Below are positions 1 to 7,771 of a DNA stretch of 33,290 nucleotides, in pieces. The stretch's first letter is position 1. Every line of letters starts with the position of its first letter. The DNA is from Allobosea sp. AAP35 (GTDB lineage: Bacteria; Pseudomonadota; Alphaproteobacteria; Rhizobiales; Beijerinckiaceae). A program made the position numbers and the translations under genes. The stretch covers positions 1-33,290 of the forward strand of contig NZ_LJHQ01000080.1 of the NCBI RefSeq assembly GCF_001295925.1, given 5' to 3'. Under the pieces are notes generated by a model. That model was not told where the DNA came from, did not search any database, and saw only the letters and a list, made by a program, of their open reading frames with translations.

Positions 1-680
1 TCGCGGAGCCGATAGCTGTCTCCGCGGATGGTGATGACGTGGCTGTGGTGAAGCAGCCGATCGAGGATGGCGGTCGCGACGACAGGATCGCCGAAGACCG
101 AGCCCCATTCTCCGACGGCCCGGTTGGAGGTCACGAGCATGGCGCCGCGCTCATAGCGGCGGCTGACGAGCTGGAAGAACAGTTGCGCGGCGTCGGGCTC
201 GAACGGCAGATAGCCGAGCTCGTCGACGATCAGCAGCTTCGGCTTGGCGTAGTGAGGGAGCTTCTCCTCGAGCCGCCCTTCGTCATGGGCCTTGGCCAGT
301 TGCGCGACCAGCGTCGTCGCCGGCGTCAACAGGACCGAGTAGCCGGTGACGATGACTTCGCACCCGAGCGCGACCGCCAGATGTGTCTTGCCCACGCCCG
401 GCTGGACCAGGAGCAGAACCGCCTCGCCATTGGCGATGAAGCGCCCCGTCGCGATCTCGCGGATCTGTGCCTTGTCAAGGGAAGGCTGAGCCCCGAAACC
501 GAAGCCGCTGATGTATCGCGCGAAGGGGAAGCGGGCGAGGCCGAAGGACATGTCGATCCGGCGCTGGTCGCGGCGTGCGACCTCGCGCTCGCAAAACAGC
601 GTCAGCGCCTCCCGGATCGTGAGTTCGCGGCGGCCGGCCTTGTCGACACCGATGGTCGCGGCCTAGTTCTCTTCGCTCAT
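1..680 (-). pseudogene. istB: IS21-family helper ATPase IstB, degenerate and cut by the window edge
   Basis: The minus strand from 680 encodes an IstB-like AAA+ ATPase, the helper that works with the IstA transposase in IS21 elements. Recognisable pieces are the N-terminal TIREALTLFCEREVARRD segment, the Walker B region LLIVDELGYLPF and the sensor region MLVTSNRAVGEWG. Two defects are visible. Codon 6 is TAG (663-665), directly after MSEEN. The Walker A loop reads VQPGVGKT (residues 92-99), so the first glycine of GxxxxGK[ST], normally GPPGVGKT here, is lost. The ATG overlaps the TGA of an upstream frame (677-679) in an ATGA arrangement, as in istA-istB coupling, but I do not recognise the short upstream frame as IstA. 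The 3' end lies outside the window. This is probably an inactive relic; a restart at the internal Met near 549 is possible but would not restore the P-loop. Confidence 0.82.
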
Positions 681-824
681 CCTGCCAGCGTGCAGGACGG
701 TGACGGAGCGGGCCCGCTGCTGGCCGCCTCGCGCCGCTCGTTCCCCTTCATCGAGAAGGTCTTGAGACGGACGTTACAGTTGCTCAAGCAAGAGGCCGAT
801 GATTTTGGACAATGCCTTGACTGG

Positions 825-853
825 TTAACCAGATCTAAACGAGACCATATACT
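825..853 (+). promoter_or_regulatory. Candidate sigma70-type promoter in front of a small membrane ORF
   Basis: A TTAACC hexamer (825-830) lies 17 bp before TATACT (848-853), giving about 4/6 and 5/6 matches to the sigma70 consensus. It sits in locally AT-richer sequence next to the palindrome CTGGTTAACCAG (821-832), which overlaps the -35 element. It would transcribe the small ORF starting near 902. This is inferred from sequence only. Confidence 0.35.
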
Positions 854-872
854 TGTATCGAAAATTCCGCTT

Positions 873-889
873 TTGATGCTTTGCATCAA
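873..889. repeat. Short inverted repeat between candidate promoter and small ORF
   Basis: Arms TTGATGC (873-879) and GCATCAA (883-889) are perfect complements separated by TTT. The spacing rules out an FNR box, which needs four bases between TTGAT and ATCAA. It could be an operator or an mRNA hairpin just ahead of the ribosome-binding region of the ORF at 902. Confidence 0.45.
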
Positions 890-901
890 GAGGGGGCGGC
901 A

Positions 902-1111
902 TTGGACCCGGTTCATCATTTGAAGGACCCGCCTTGGATCTACGGCGATCGGGAACCGCGCTACAGCCCGATGGCGAGGACGGCGGCAATTGTATTGCTC
1001 ATCGTGCTGATCTCCATCCCATGGTTCCTTGGGGTCGTTTGGCTCTGGTGGGTCCTCTTCGGGGCTGTTGCTGACCTGCTTACGGATGGGGGCGGTCGAC
1101 ACCATGGCTGA
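902..1111 (+). CDS. Possible small single-pass membrane protein
   Basis: A 69-residue frame from TTG 902, preceded by a purine-rich AGAGGGGGCGGC stretch that could serve as the ribosome-binding site. The N-terminal part is polar (PPWIYGDREPRYSP), followed by a strongly hydrophobic, Trp-rich segment of about 25 residues starting at AAIVLLIVLISIPWF and ending at WLWWVLFG, then a short Gly/His tail. An internal ATG at 992 region is not needed; another possible start is the ATG at 971. No family is recognised. Its case rests on the candidate promoter, the RBS-like sequence and the clean transmembrane helix. It lies in decayed mobile DNA, so it may also be a chance frame. Confidence 0.35.
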   Translation: MDPVHHLKDPPWIYGDREPRYSPMARTAAIVLLIVLISIPWFLGVVWLWWVLFGAVADLLTDGGGRHHG

Positions 1112-1467
1112 TCCCCAACCTGATGGTCCAATGGTTTGATGAGTTCCATTTGGCGCAACGCACACGCGACCGCGTCCTGGGTCACGTGACGCTACAGGCT
1201 CGGCTGGCCGTTATGGCAGCAAGGGGCTGTATTCGGTGCACGAACTCAAGCAGCTGACCGGCATCACGAAACCCTTGATCGATGACATGCGGGCGATTCT
1301 GCTTCCGGCCAAGAAGCGCGCCGATGCCGGTCAGCTCCTTCTCGTGCGCCCCGTGCGTCCTGTCGCACAAAGCACCCGTCGTGCGCGATTGTCTCCAGGG
1401 TCCAGGACTTCGGCGCTGGTGCGGTGTTGGCCCTGACTTGGAGCCTTCGCAGCTTTGCTCCCGAAGG
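1112..1467. other. 356 bp without a supported gene
   Basis: Between the small membrane ORF and the end of the sugar transferase gene I find no gene I can support. One plus-strand frame near 1203-1330 reads YGSKGLYSVHELKQLTGITK and continues with LIDDMRAILLP before losing protein-like character. It has no convincing start and looks like a fragment of a former gene; I cannot name the family. No transfer RNA or clear terminator is seen. Confidence 0.5.
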
Positions 1468-2922
1468 TCAGTGCGCGTTCTGGAAGGCCTTCGGGCTGCA
1501 CAGGGTCCGGATCAGGATCGCGACGTCGAGCCAGATCGACCAGTTGTCGATGTACCAGTGGTCATAAGCGACGCGCCTGGCCATCTTTTCATCGGTGTCG
1601 GTCTCGCCGCGCAGCCCATGGACCTGCGCCCAGCCGGTGATGCCCGGCTTGACGTTGTGGCGCCGGGCATAGAGCGCGATCTTGCGTTCGAAGTCGCGGT
1701 CATGTGCGAGCGCATGCGGGCGGGGCCCGACCAGCGACATCTGCCCCGCCAGCACATTGAGGAGCTGCGGTAGCTCGTCGAGATTGTAGCGGCGCAGGAT
1801 GCGGCCGATCCGCGTCACGCGCGGGTCGTTTCGCCGGGCCTGGGCGATGACGGCGCCGTCATCGTTTGTCGTCATGGTCCGGAACTTGAAGATCCGGAAG
1901 GCCTGCTGGTTGAAGCCGTAGCGTCGCTGGCGGAACAGCACCGGGCCTGGCGAGTCCAACCGGATCAGGGCGGCCACGACCAGAAGCAGCGGTGCGCACA
2001 GCACCAGCATGAGCGCGGCGGCGACGAGATCGAAGCCCCGCTTTAGGGCGATCTGCAGCGCCGAGAGCGGCGGCCGGTTGAGCCGCAGGCTGGTCAGGCT
2101 GCCGGTGCGCATGATGAGCGGTCGGTCGAAGCGGTCCATGATCCGCTCGGGCGTCAGATGGATCGCCACCGGCAGGTTCATGAAGGCGTCGATGCAGGCG
2201 TCGATGGTCTCCTGATCCGACCAGGGCAGGGCGATGAAGACGGAGTCCGGCTGCTTGGCCCGGCAGTTCGCCACCGCGCTCGCGAGATCCGCGGCCAGCG
2301 CGGCGGCGGGGTCGTTGATCCGGCGGGCATCGTTGCTGCGCAGGAAGGCGACGTCGACGATGGCTAAGCCGACATTCCAGGGCTGGTGCCGCGAGACGAA
2401 GGACATCACGTCGGGCTCGCGGCCGATCAGGAAGACGCGCTCGGTGGTGATGCGGCCGGTCTTGCTGCCGATCGAGATCGTCCGCACCATCGCCGAGCGG
2501 GCGAGCGCGATGACGGGGATGCCGGCGAGGTAGCTGGCGAGGACGACGCCGCGCGAATAGTGGTCGGCGATCTTGGCGAGGAACAGGATGGCGACGAAGG
2601 CCACCATGGTCAGGTTCCAGACCGCGAACGCCGAGGCGATCTGCCCCTTGGTCGAGAGATAATTGGAGAACTGATAGCGGCCGCGCGTCGCGTTCACGAA
2701 GACGAAGATCGCGGCCAGCATCAGGGCGAGTTCGAGGGTCACCTTGTCGGCCCGCGGATCGCCATAGACCGGCAGGTGGTAGGCCAGCGACACAATCCCC
2801 ACCATCAGGGCCACGGTCGCCGCGTCGGTCGCGGCGGTGACCAGCCAGAGCCAGTGGCGCCAGGCGCGGGCGCGGCGCTCGCGGCCCGCATAGGTGGCCA
2901 GTCCGATGTCGTTGACGCTCAT
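1468..2922 (-). CDS. Undecaprenyl-phosphate sugar phosphotransferase (WcaJ/ExoY type)
   Basis: A 484-residue polyisoprenyl-phosphate hexose-1-phosphate transferase, which loads the first sugar phosphate from a UDP-sugar onto undecaprenyl phosphate to start exopolysaccharide or capsule repeat synthesis. The N-terminal 150 residues hold several membrane segments (about 25-50, 65-78, 100-118, 126-142), a Rossmann-like middle follows, and the C-terminal third is the Bac_transf catalytic domain: a membrane re-entrant helix, then DSPGPVLFRQRRYG, FKFRTM, YNLDELPQLLNVLAGQMSLVGPRP and KPGITGWAQVHGLRG. I use the ATG at 2922 (MSVNDIG); the frame is open up to 3108, but the extra residues look like non-coding upstream sequence. 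The length fits the long WcaJ-like class rather than short ExoY. The UDP-glucuronate-type epimerase at 17.2 kb may supply the same polymer, but that is inference. Confidence 0.9.
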   Translation of the reverse strand: MSVNDIGLATYAGRERRARAWRHWLWLVTAATDAATVALMVGIVSLAYHLPVYGDPRADKVTLELALMLAAIFVFVNATRGRYQFSNYLSTKGQIASAFAVWNLTMVAFVAILFLAKIADHYSRGVVLASYLAGIPVIALARSAMVRTISIGSKTGRITTERVFLIGREPDVMSFVSRHQPWNVGLAIVDVAFLRSNDARRINDPAAALAADLASAVANCRAKQPDSVFIALPWSDQETIDACIDAFMNLPVAIHLTPERIMDRFDRPLIMRTGSLTSLRLNRPPLSALQIALKRGFDLVAAALMLVLCAPLLLVVAALIRLDSPGPVLFRQRRYGFNQQAFRIFKFRTMTTNDDGAVIAQARRNDPRVTRIGRILRRYNLDELPQLLNVLAGQMSLVGPRPHALAHDRDFERKIALYARRHNVKPGITGWAQVHGLRGETDTDEKMARRVAYDHWYIDNWSIWLDVAILIRTLCSPKAFQNAH

Positions 2923-3013
2923 CTGGTTCGTCGCCTCCGCCGAAGCCCGGGGGAGCTGTGCGGCAGCGGCACAGATCCTCGCTCTCGGGCTGGTCTCGGC
3001 GGTGGCAGCGCAA

Positions 3014-3025
3014 GCGGTATACCGC
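3014..3025. repeat. 12-bp perfect palindrome upstream of the sugar transferase
   Basis: GCGGTATACCGC is fully self-complementary and lies in the roughly 245-bp gap between the FNR gene's 3' end and the sugar transferase start, about 90 bp before that start. The position suits an operator for the transferase, but no cognate regulator can be named. Confidence 0.35.
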
Positions 3026-3168
3026 AGGGGAACGCGCCAAAATGGGCTGTTCCGTCGGCCGAAGCGCGGATAATCGCTGGATTTTTGGTGAATTGGGACG
3101 TCTTGCACGACGGACGCGTGTCGGCCTGATCCGTTCTGGAACAGCGGTCGTGGCGCTGTGCGCGCCGC

Positions 3169-3888
3169 TCAGCCGGCCGCGATGGCGGCGAGGCGCTCGG
3201 CATTCAGGAGCCGCACACCGTCCGGAACGAGCAGGATCATGCGCTCGCGCGACAGCCGGGTCAGCGTCCGACTCACCGTCTCGATCGTCAGGCCGAGACA
3301 ATCGGCGATGTCCTGCCGTCCCATCGGCAGCGGCACGGTGACGGAGGCGCGGCCGATGCGGGCGAAGCGTTGCTGCAGCCCGAGCAGGAAGCAGACGATC
3401 CGCTCCTGCGCATTGCGGCGGCCGAGCAGCATGAGCTGTTCCTGCGCCAGGGACAGTTCATGGCTCGCCTGCTCATGCAGGCGCCGCAGCAGCGTGGGTC
3501 TGGCATCGACGAACCGCGAAAATCCGGCGCGAGGAAAGGCGCAGGCCATGACCGGCCCGATCGCGTCGGCGGAAACACCGGCGGTCTGCGCCAGCGACAG
3601 TCCGATGAAGTCCCCCGGCAGCGCAAAGCCGACGATCTGGCGGCGTCCGTCCGAGAGCAGGGTGTAGAGGCGGGCGCAGCCGCAGGTGATGGTGTAGAGG
3701 CTCGTCGCGGGCTGCCCCTGGACCATGAGCATCTCGCGCGTGCCGAACCGGACCGAGGTCGAGAGGACCTGCAGATCGAGGAGGTCGCCCTCGGGCAGGG
3801 CGGCACAGATGCTGTGGGGACGCGTCTCGCAGCCCAGGCAATCCCGGCCGAGAGGGACGCCGCACCCCTGTGCCAGCCGATGATGCAC
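3169..3888 (-). CDS. fnr: Crp/Fnr-family oxygen-sensing regulator with FNR Fe-S cysteines
   Basis: A 239-residue Crp/Fnr activator. The N-terminus has C17-x2-C20-x7-C28, and a fourth cysteine is at C116 (VMACAFPR), the position of E. coli FNR Cys122. This is the ligand set for an oxygen-labile [4Fe-4S] cluster, with the spacing seen in rhizobial FnrN/AadR rather than in cysteine-free FixK. A cyclic-nucleotide-like beta-roll (about 40-125) is followed by a dimerisation helix and a C-terminal HTH in which GRQDIADCLGLTIETVSR carries the E-x2-x-SR recognition pattern that reads TTGAT half-sites. The gene is transcribed away from the racemase-like gene and is alone on its strand until the sugar transferase. 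Its likely target here is the anaerobox before ccoN. No anaerobox is visible in its own upstream region. Earlier starts are possible, but this one gives a family-typical length. Confidence 0.9.
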   Translation of the reverse strand: MHHRLAQGCGVPLGRDCLGCETRPHSICAALPEGDLLDLQVLSTSVRFGTREMLMVQGQPATSLYTITCGCARLYTLLSDGRRQIVGFALPGDFIGLSLAQTAGVSADAIGPVMACAFPRAGFSRFVDARPTLLRRLHEQASHELSLAQEQLMLLGRRNAQERIVCFLLGLQQRFARIGRASVTVPLPMGRQDIADCLGLTIETVSRTLTRLSRERMILLVPDGVRLLNAERLAAIAAG

Positions 3889-4066
3889 GTTGAGCCCTCA
3901 CGGGCGCGCTCGTTGCCGGCGCCCGAGCTCATTCATATGCCTGTTGCACCGCAGCGTCACCCTCTTACGCCATGCCGGGCCGACATGGCGAGCGGCCCGC
4001 TGCCGCCTTGGCGCGGGCGTTCGGCAGGGCTAGGTCTGCGTCGCCACCATGATGCGGGGACCTGCC

Positions 4067-4813
4067 ATGACGATCGCTTCGGAACCATCGCAGGGGCCCC
4101 GCATCGTGCGTGGCGGCAAGGCCATCTATGGCGCGCCGCTCGGCATCCTGATGCTGGAGGCGCGCTTCCCGCGCATCCTCGGCGACATGGGCAATGGCGG
4201 CACCTGGCCCTTCCCTGTGCTCTACCGCGTGGTCGGCGGGGCGAGCCCGGACAAGGTGGTGCTGCAAGGCGCCGACGGCTTGTTGCCGGACTTCATCGCC
4301 GCGGCGCAGGATCTGGTGCGGCTGGGGGCCGAGGCGATCACCACCAACTGCGGCTTCCTCTCGCTGTTTCAGCGCGAGCTCTCAGCCGCCGTCGGCGTGC
4401 CGGTCGCGACCTCCTCGCTCATGCAGGTGCCCTGGGTGCAGGCGACGCTGCCGCCCGGCCAACGGGTCGGCGTCGTCACGGTCTCTGCCAGAAGTTTGAC
4501 GCCGGCGCATCTGGAGAAAGTGGGGGTGCCACTCGACACTCCGGTAACGGGGACGGAAGGCGGCCGCGAATTCTTCCGCGTGCTGATCAAGGCAGAGAAG
4601 GAGGACATGGATGTCGATCTCGCCCGGCAGGACGTCGTCGACGCGGCGCTTGATCTCGTGGCGCGACATCCCGACGTGGGTGCGATCGTGCTCGAATGCA
4701 CCAACATGCCGCCCTATGCGGCGGCCGTGCAGGCGGCGACGGGGCGGCCGGTCCATGACGTCTATTCGATGATCACGTGGTTCCATGCAGGTTTGAGGCC
4801 GCGAGCCTTCTGA
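4067..4813 (+). CDS. Aspartate/glutamate racemase-family protein
   Basis: A 248-residue member of the Asp/Glu/hydantoin racemase superfamily, cofactor-independent enzymes using two cysteines for proton transfer or related chemistry. Both catalytic-type cysteines are visible: C95 in TTNCGFLS and C211 in LECTNMPPY. An N-terminal LGILMLEARFPRILGDMGNG segment matches members often annotated only as racemase-family proteins. The substrate cannot be read from sequence; hydantoin, maleate or amino-acid chemistry are all possible. An ATG at 4049 adds six residues; I prefer ATG 4067 (MTIASEP). It is divergent from the FNR gene with about 180 bp between starts, and no operon partner follows. Confidence 0.8.
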   Translation: MTIASEPSQGPRIVRGGKAIYGAPLGILMLEARFPRILGDMGNGGTWPFPVLYRVVGGASPDKVVLQGADGLLPDFIAAAQDLVRLGAEAITTNCGFLSLFQRELSAAVGVPVATSSLMQVPWVQATLPPGQRVGVVTVSARSLTPAHLEKVGVPLDTPVTGTEGGREFFRVLIKAEKEDMDVDLARQDVVDAALDLVARHPDVGAIVLECTNMPPYAAAVQAATGRPVHDVYSMITWFHAGLRPRAF

Positions 4814-4933
4814 ATGCGATCAGGCCCGGTGCCGTTGGTTCTCGAATGCGTCACATCGGTCACAATGCAACAGATGTGACGGGCGTTGCGGGTTGTCGTC
4901 TTGGGCGGCCTGGCCACTGGCGATCGCATTCAG
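4810..4933. repeat. Nested inverted repeats at the 3' end of the racemase-like gene
   Basis: Outer 12-bp arms are CTGAATGCGATC (4810-4821) and GATCGCATTCAG (4922-4933). Nested inside are 9-bp arms CGTCACATC (4849-4857) and GATGTGACG (4873-4881) with a 15-nt loop. The outer arm includes the racemase stop codon. There is no T-run, so a simple intrinsic terminator is not indicated. Confidence 0.5.
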
Positions 4934-5122
4934 TGATGGTTCATCGAACAGCAGGGAAACGGTGGGCGTCCGCCACTGCGGTTCCAATGTGTCGTCCTGC
5001 TTCCGAGGGGCCGGTTTGGGAGCGGCCGTTGTGAAGCGTGTTGACGCCTTCCCCGTTATGAAGGCCGCGGAGTGACCGCAAGCGAGCCGGCATGGTTGGC
5101 CACCGAGCCCCCCAGCCGTCAT
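4820..5122 (-). CDS. Weak hypothetical ORF downstream of the mobile-element ATPase
   Basis: A 100-residue frame from ATG 5122, six bases after the ATPase stop codon on the same strand. It contains AAPKPAPRKQDDTLEPQWRT, then a short hydrophobic patch, and near the C-terminus the pair LLHCDRCDAF. A GTG at 5161 would extend it into the ATPase gene. No family is recognised. Its position just behind the ATPase suggests a co-transcribed accessory gene, but the overlapping inverted repeats and low sequence character make a chance frame about as likely. Confidence 0.3.
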   Translation of the reverse strand: MTAGGLGGQPCRLACGHSAAFITGKASTRFTTAAPKPAPRKQDDTLEPQWRTPTVSLLFDEPSLNAIASGQAAQDDNPQRPSHLLHCDRCDAFENQRHRA

Positions 5123-5127
5123 GCGCC

Positions 5128-6210
5128 TCAGGGCTGAACCGGCGGCGGTGTCGGGTGCCACGCCGGAACTCCATACAGGCCACGCTGATGTTTGATGACC
5201 TCGGACCGACGATGCATCCGGCTCAGCATCGCGCGGATGGAGCCGGACGTCTGTCCCAGGACTCGGGCGATCTCGTTGGGACCTATCGGACCTTGCACCC
5301 GCAGCAGATCGAGTATCTTGTCGCGCTCGGGGAACCGGCTTCCATCCTCCAGTCGCGGGGCGATCGTCCAGCGCATGGCGTTCGTGTCGAATGCGAGCCG
5401 TTCGTTGATTTCCTCGATGTCCTTGCCGCGCGCATAGAGCTTCGTTCCAGCGCTGTCTGTGTCGAGCTTGACGATCGTATCGGCCGCCGCCGTCAAGCCG
5501 GTCGATCCCGAAATCTGCTCGAGAGGATCACCTTTGCCGGACGTCTTGCGCAGATGATGGACGACGACGATGCCGACCCGCTCGCGCGCAGCGAGCTTCT
5601 GGAGCGCCTCGATGTGACGATAGTCCTGCTGGTAGGCACTGCCATGCGTGGCAGACCGGGACCGAAAGCGCTCGAAGACATCGATGACGATCAAGCGCGG
5701 ATTGACCGTTTCGCGGATCCAGTCGCGAAGCAGGTCCAGCCCGCCCTCGTCTGCTGGGGGATGCTCGGTGCAGAAGAGGAGGTTGCGTGGCCAAGGCAGG
5801 GCCTTCGTCAGAAGGCGCGTCAGGCGACGTTGGATTCGACGCTCATTGTCTTCGAGCGCGAGGTACAAAACGTCGCCGGTGGTCTGCGGCTGCCGACCCA
5901 AGCAGGGATCACCACGAGCGACCGAGAGCGCGAGCTCCAGCGCGAACCACGACTTCCCGACCTTGGGCAACCCCGCGAGGAGGGTCAATCCAGTGGGGAT
6001 GATCCCGTCGAGCAGGAAGTCGAGGGGTTCAAAACTCTTGGACCTCAGCCTCTGGGCGCTGACGGTATGAACGTCCCGCGCCCCAGTTGAAGGACCGCGC
6101 AAGCCGGAGTTGGGTATCTCTCGGCTGCGCGTCCCGGTGCTCTTGGATACGCCGTGGCTGAGAGCGTCTGCGTGCAGCGAAGCCGGCATGGTCATACTTT
6201 GCCTCCACAC
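5128..6210 (-). CDS. AAA/RecA-like ATPase of plasmid or phage replication type (RepA/RadA-like)
   Basis: A frame of up to 360 residues encoding a RecA-fold ATPase of the AAA_25/RepA group found in phages, plasmids and integrative elements. LTLLAGLPKVGKSWFALELA is the Walker A segment, DVLYLALEDNERRIQRRL follows as in hexameric RepA-like helicases, PRLIVIDVFERFR is Walker B, and VGIVVVHHLRK is the sensor segment. The C-terminal 60 residues form a winged-helix-like tail (GPNEIARVLGQTSGSIRAML). The N-terminus is uncertain: ATG 6210 or the ATG six codons later; homology-like sequence begins only near RSKSFEPLDFLLDG. In known elements this protein usually neighbours a primase or excisionase and an integrase. 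Here none is adjacent, so it is probably the survivor of a deleted element. The broken integrase at 31 kb is too distant to link with confidence. Confidence 0.8.
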   Translation of the reverse strand: MWRQSMTMPASLHADALSHGVSKSTGTRSREIPNSGLRGPSTGARDVHTVSAQRLRSKSFEPLDFLLDGIIPTGLTLLAGLPKVGKSWFALELALSVARGDPCLGRQPQTTGDVLYLALEDNERRIQRRLTRLLTKALPWPRNLLFCTEHPPADEGGLDLLRDWIRETVNPRLIVIDVFERFRSRSATHGSAYQQDYRHIEALQKLAARERVGIVVVHHLRKTSGKGDPLEQISGSTGLTAAADTIVKLDTDSAGTKLYARGKDIEEINERLAFDTNAMRWTIAPRLEDGSRFPERDKILDLLRVQGPIGPNEIARVLGQTSGSIRAMLSRMHRRSEVIKHQRGLYGVPAWHPTPPPVQP

Positions 6211-6640
6211 GGATCAACCAACCCGGTCGTCGGCAAAGGGATCGCTGCGGTTCGTTGGAGTGAGCAGCCATAGGCCGCTCCCGCATCGCGCGGTCGTCGA
6301 CTGCGCAGCCGTCGAAGAGCATGGGATGATCGGGCGCTCTCGTCCGCGACAGTCGTGATCGGGGCGGCAAACTGCGGTGGTGTTTCAGGCATTGGCGGCT
6401 CCTCGAGCGCTCTCTGGATGGGACACCCGAGCTTCCCGGGCAGGGAGCCGTTCAACGTGGGCGCGGCTATGTTGCCCACGAGGACCCTCGCGCCGCGGAG
6501 TGAGACGATGATGTCCGCTCAGCGAAGGGGTGCCTCGACAGCCATTGCCGCGTGCGGCTGCCGGATCCGTGGTGCGTCATGCCAAGGAAGCCGGCCTGGA
6601 TGTCTATGCCTGATCAAAAGATTATCTGATCCGCCCTGAG
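6211..6640. other. Upstream region of the ATPase gene, no supported gene
   Basis: The minus strand carries a 95-codon frame (6479 to 6192) whose internal ATG gives MPETPPQFAAPITTVADESA and which overlaps the ATPase start by 19 nt. It might be a small leader gene, but after about 30 residues it becomes arginine-rich low-information sequence, and a second frame overlaps it. I do not call either. No promoter stands out. Confidence 0.4.
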
Positions 6641-6890
6641 AGTCAATTTAAAAAACATCGATCTGCAGGGATTAATTTGTCGTTTCAGCCAATATCGTTT
6701 CTTTGTATTGTATAATAGGTATATCAGAAATAAGACTAAGATGAATTGTATGATCTATTAATGTCGTTGACCATGAATGATTATTGTTGATTTATTATTG
6801 TTATATTTTATGAACAAATCATCATTTATAAAATTTCATACATTCATAATGCGGATATAGCACGTTTATCACTAAATGAATTGTACGGTG
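6641..6890. other. AT-rich island of about 250 bp
   Basis: This stretch is overwhelmingly A/T (runs such as TTATTATTGTTATATTTTAT) in a window that is otherwise clearly GC-rich. It contains a TATAAT (6711-6716) without a good -35 partner, a direct repeat ATGAATTGTA (6741-6750 and 6876-6885), and no open frame of useful length. The edges are abrupt. It is foreign in composition and could be a xenogeneic-silencer target, a former element end, or an origin-like region; the sequence does not decide between these. Confidence 0.75.
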
Positions 6891-7771
6891 GTCTGAGTCG
6901 GCCGTTCCGTTCCGGCGTGAATCGATGTTTCATCCAATCGCTCGTGTTTTGCCTGAATGGTGCTGTCTACGCGCGGCGCCTGACCGACATTTGGTTTGGA
7001 GATTGACGCGGCCACGGCCCGTCCTTGCCGGCTCGAGCCGTGTTTCATCGTTATGGCCATCAGACCGGTACTCTGTGTCGGGTTGATTTGATGGTGCGAC
7101 CGCTCGTTGATGAGAGCCGGCTTGCCGGTGCAGATCAGCGTCAGCCTTGGCCTCGGCCGAAGCCGCTGCCGAGGGAATATGGCTTTGATGAGCTGTGCTG
7201 TTGTCGCAGCGATCACCGACCGACGGAAAAGAACTGACGCATGATCGCCACCGCACTCGCATGCTGGCATTGATCCAGCATCCTGATCAGCGACGCAATG
7301 ACCAAGACGATCTCGGTCGTGCCGCTCAACCCGCCAAGCCGGACCGATGATGTCGTCAACCGTTTGGAGTTCTTGGCTGCTGACACCCGATCCGGTGTCC
7401 TGACGCGCTGGTCTCCATTCTCGGGGCCGCCCTCATCGAAGCCCGCCTCGACCAGCGAGCATTGGAAGACCAACAGGCGAAAGGCAACCTCATCGCATAC
7501 GGACAACCGCGTTACGATGCTCAAGCGGCGGTCGCGCCGGCCACGCCCGATCTGACTGGACGGACATGGGTGCCCTATACGGCTATTCCAGTTGTCGTAG
7601 TTCGCGATCCGCAGGGCGATATGCATCCACTTGCCATGCGCTCTTGGCCGCTGTCCCCGCCGCTCGATGTCACTGTTTAGACGCACTGCGACGAGCGTCT
7701 GGTCCAGCAGTCCCTTCCTCTTCTTCGCGCATTCCGGCCCGCGAGAGCACGACACGGGGTATGCGCTGTTC
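6891..7771. other. Decayed mobile DNA without a supported gene
   Basis: Frames of 130-300 codons exist on the minus strand (for example 7270 to 6872, and the tail of a frame running from 8139 to 7213), but none shows a recognisable family, a plausible start with RBS, or conserved-looking segments beyond the IS66 piece that begins at 7772. I read the region as debris between the AT-rich island and the tnpC relic. Confidence 0.55.

Noticed and set aside
873..889. TTGATGC/GCATCAA repeat as a second FNR box
   Set aside because: The half-sites TTGAT and ATCAA are seven bases apart instead of four, so the symmetry does not fit FNR or FixK.
39..923. Long plus-strand frame of 294 codons
   Set aside because: It is the antisense shadow of the IstB relic and has no recognisable protein features.
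1859..3301. Minus-strand frame of 480 codons overlapping the sugar transferase
   Set aside because: Arg/Pro-rich low-information sequence in a second frame of the real gene; a high-GC shadow.
6711..6716. TATAAT in the AT island as a promoter
   Set aside because: No acceptable -35 hexamer at 16-18 bp and no gene follows; expected by chance in AT-rich sequence.
6872..7270. 132-codon minus-strand frame next to the AT island
   Set aside because: No family, RBS or conserved-looking segment; starts and ends in decayed DNA.
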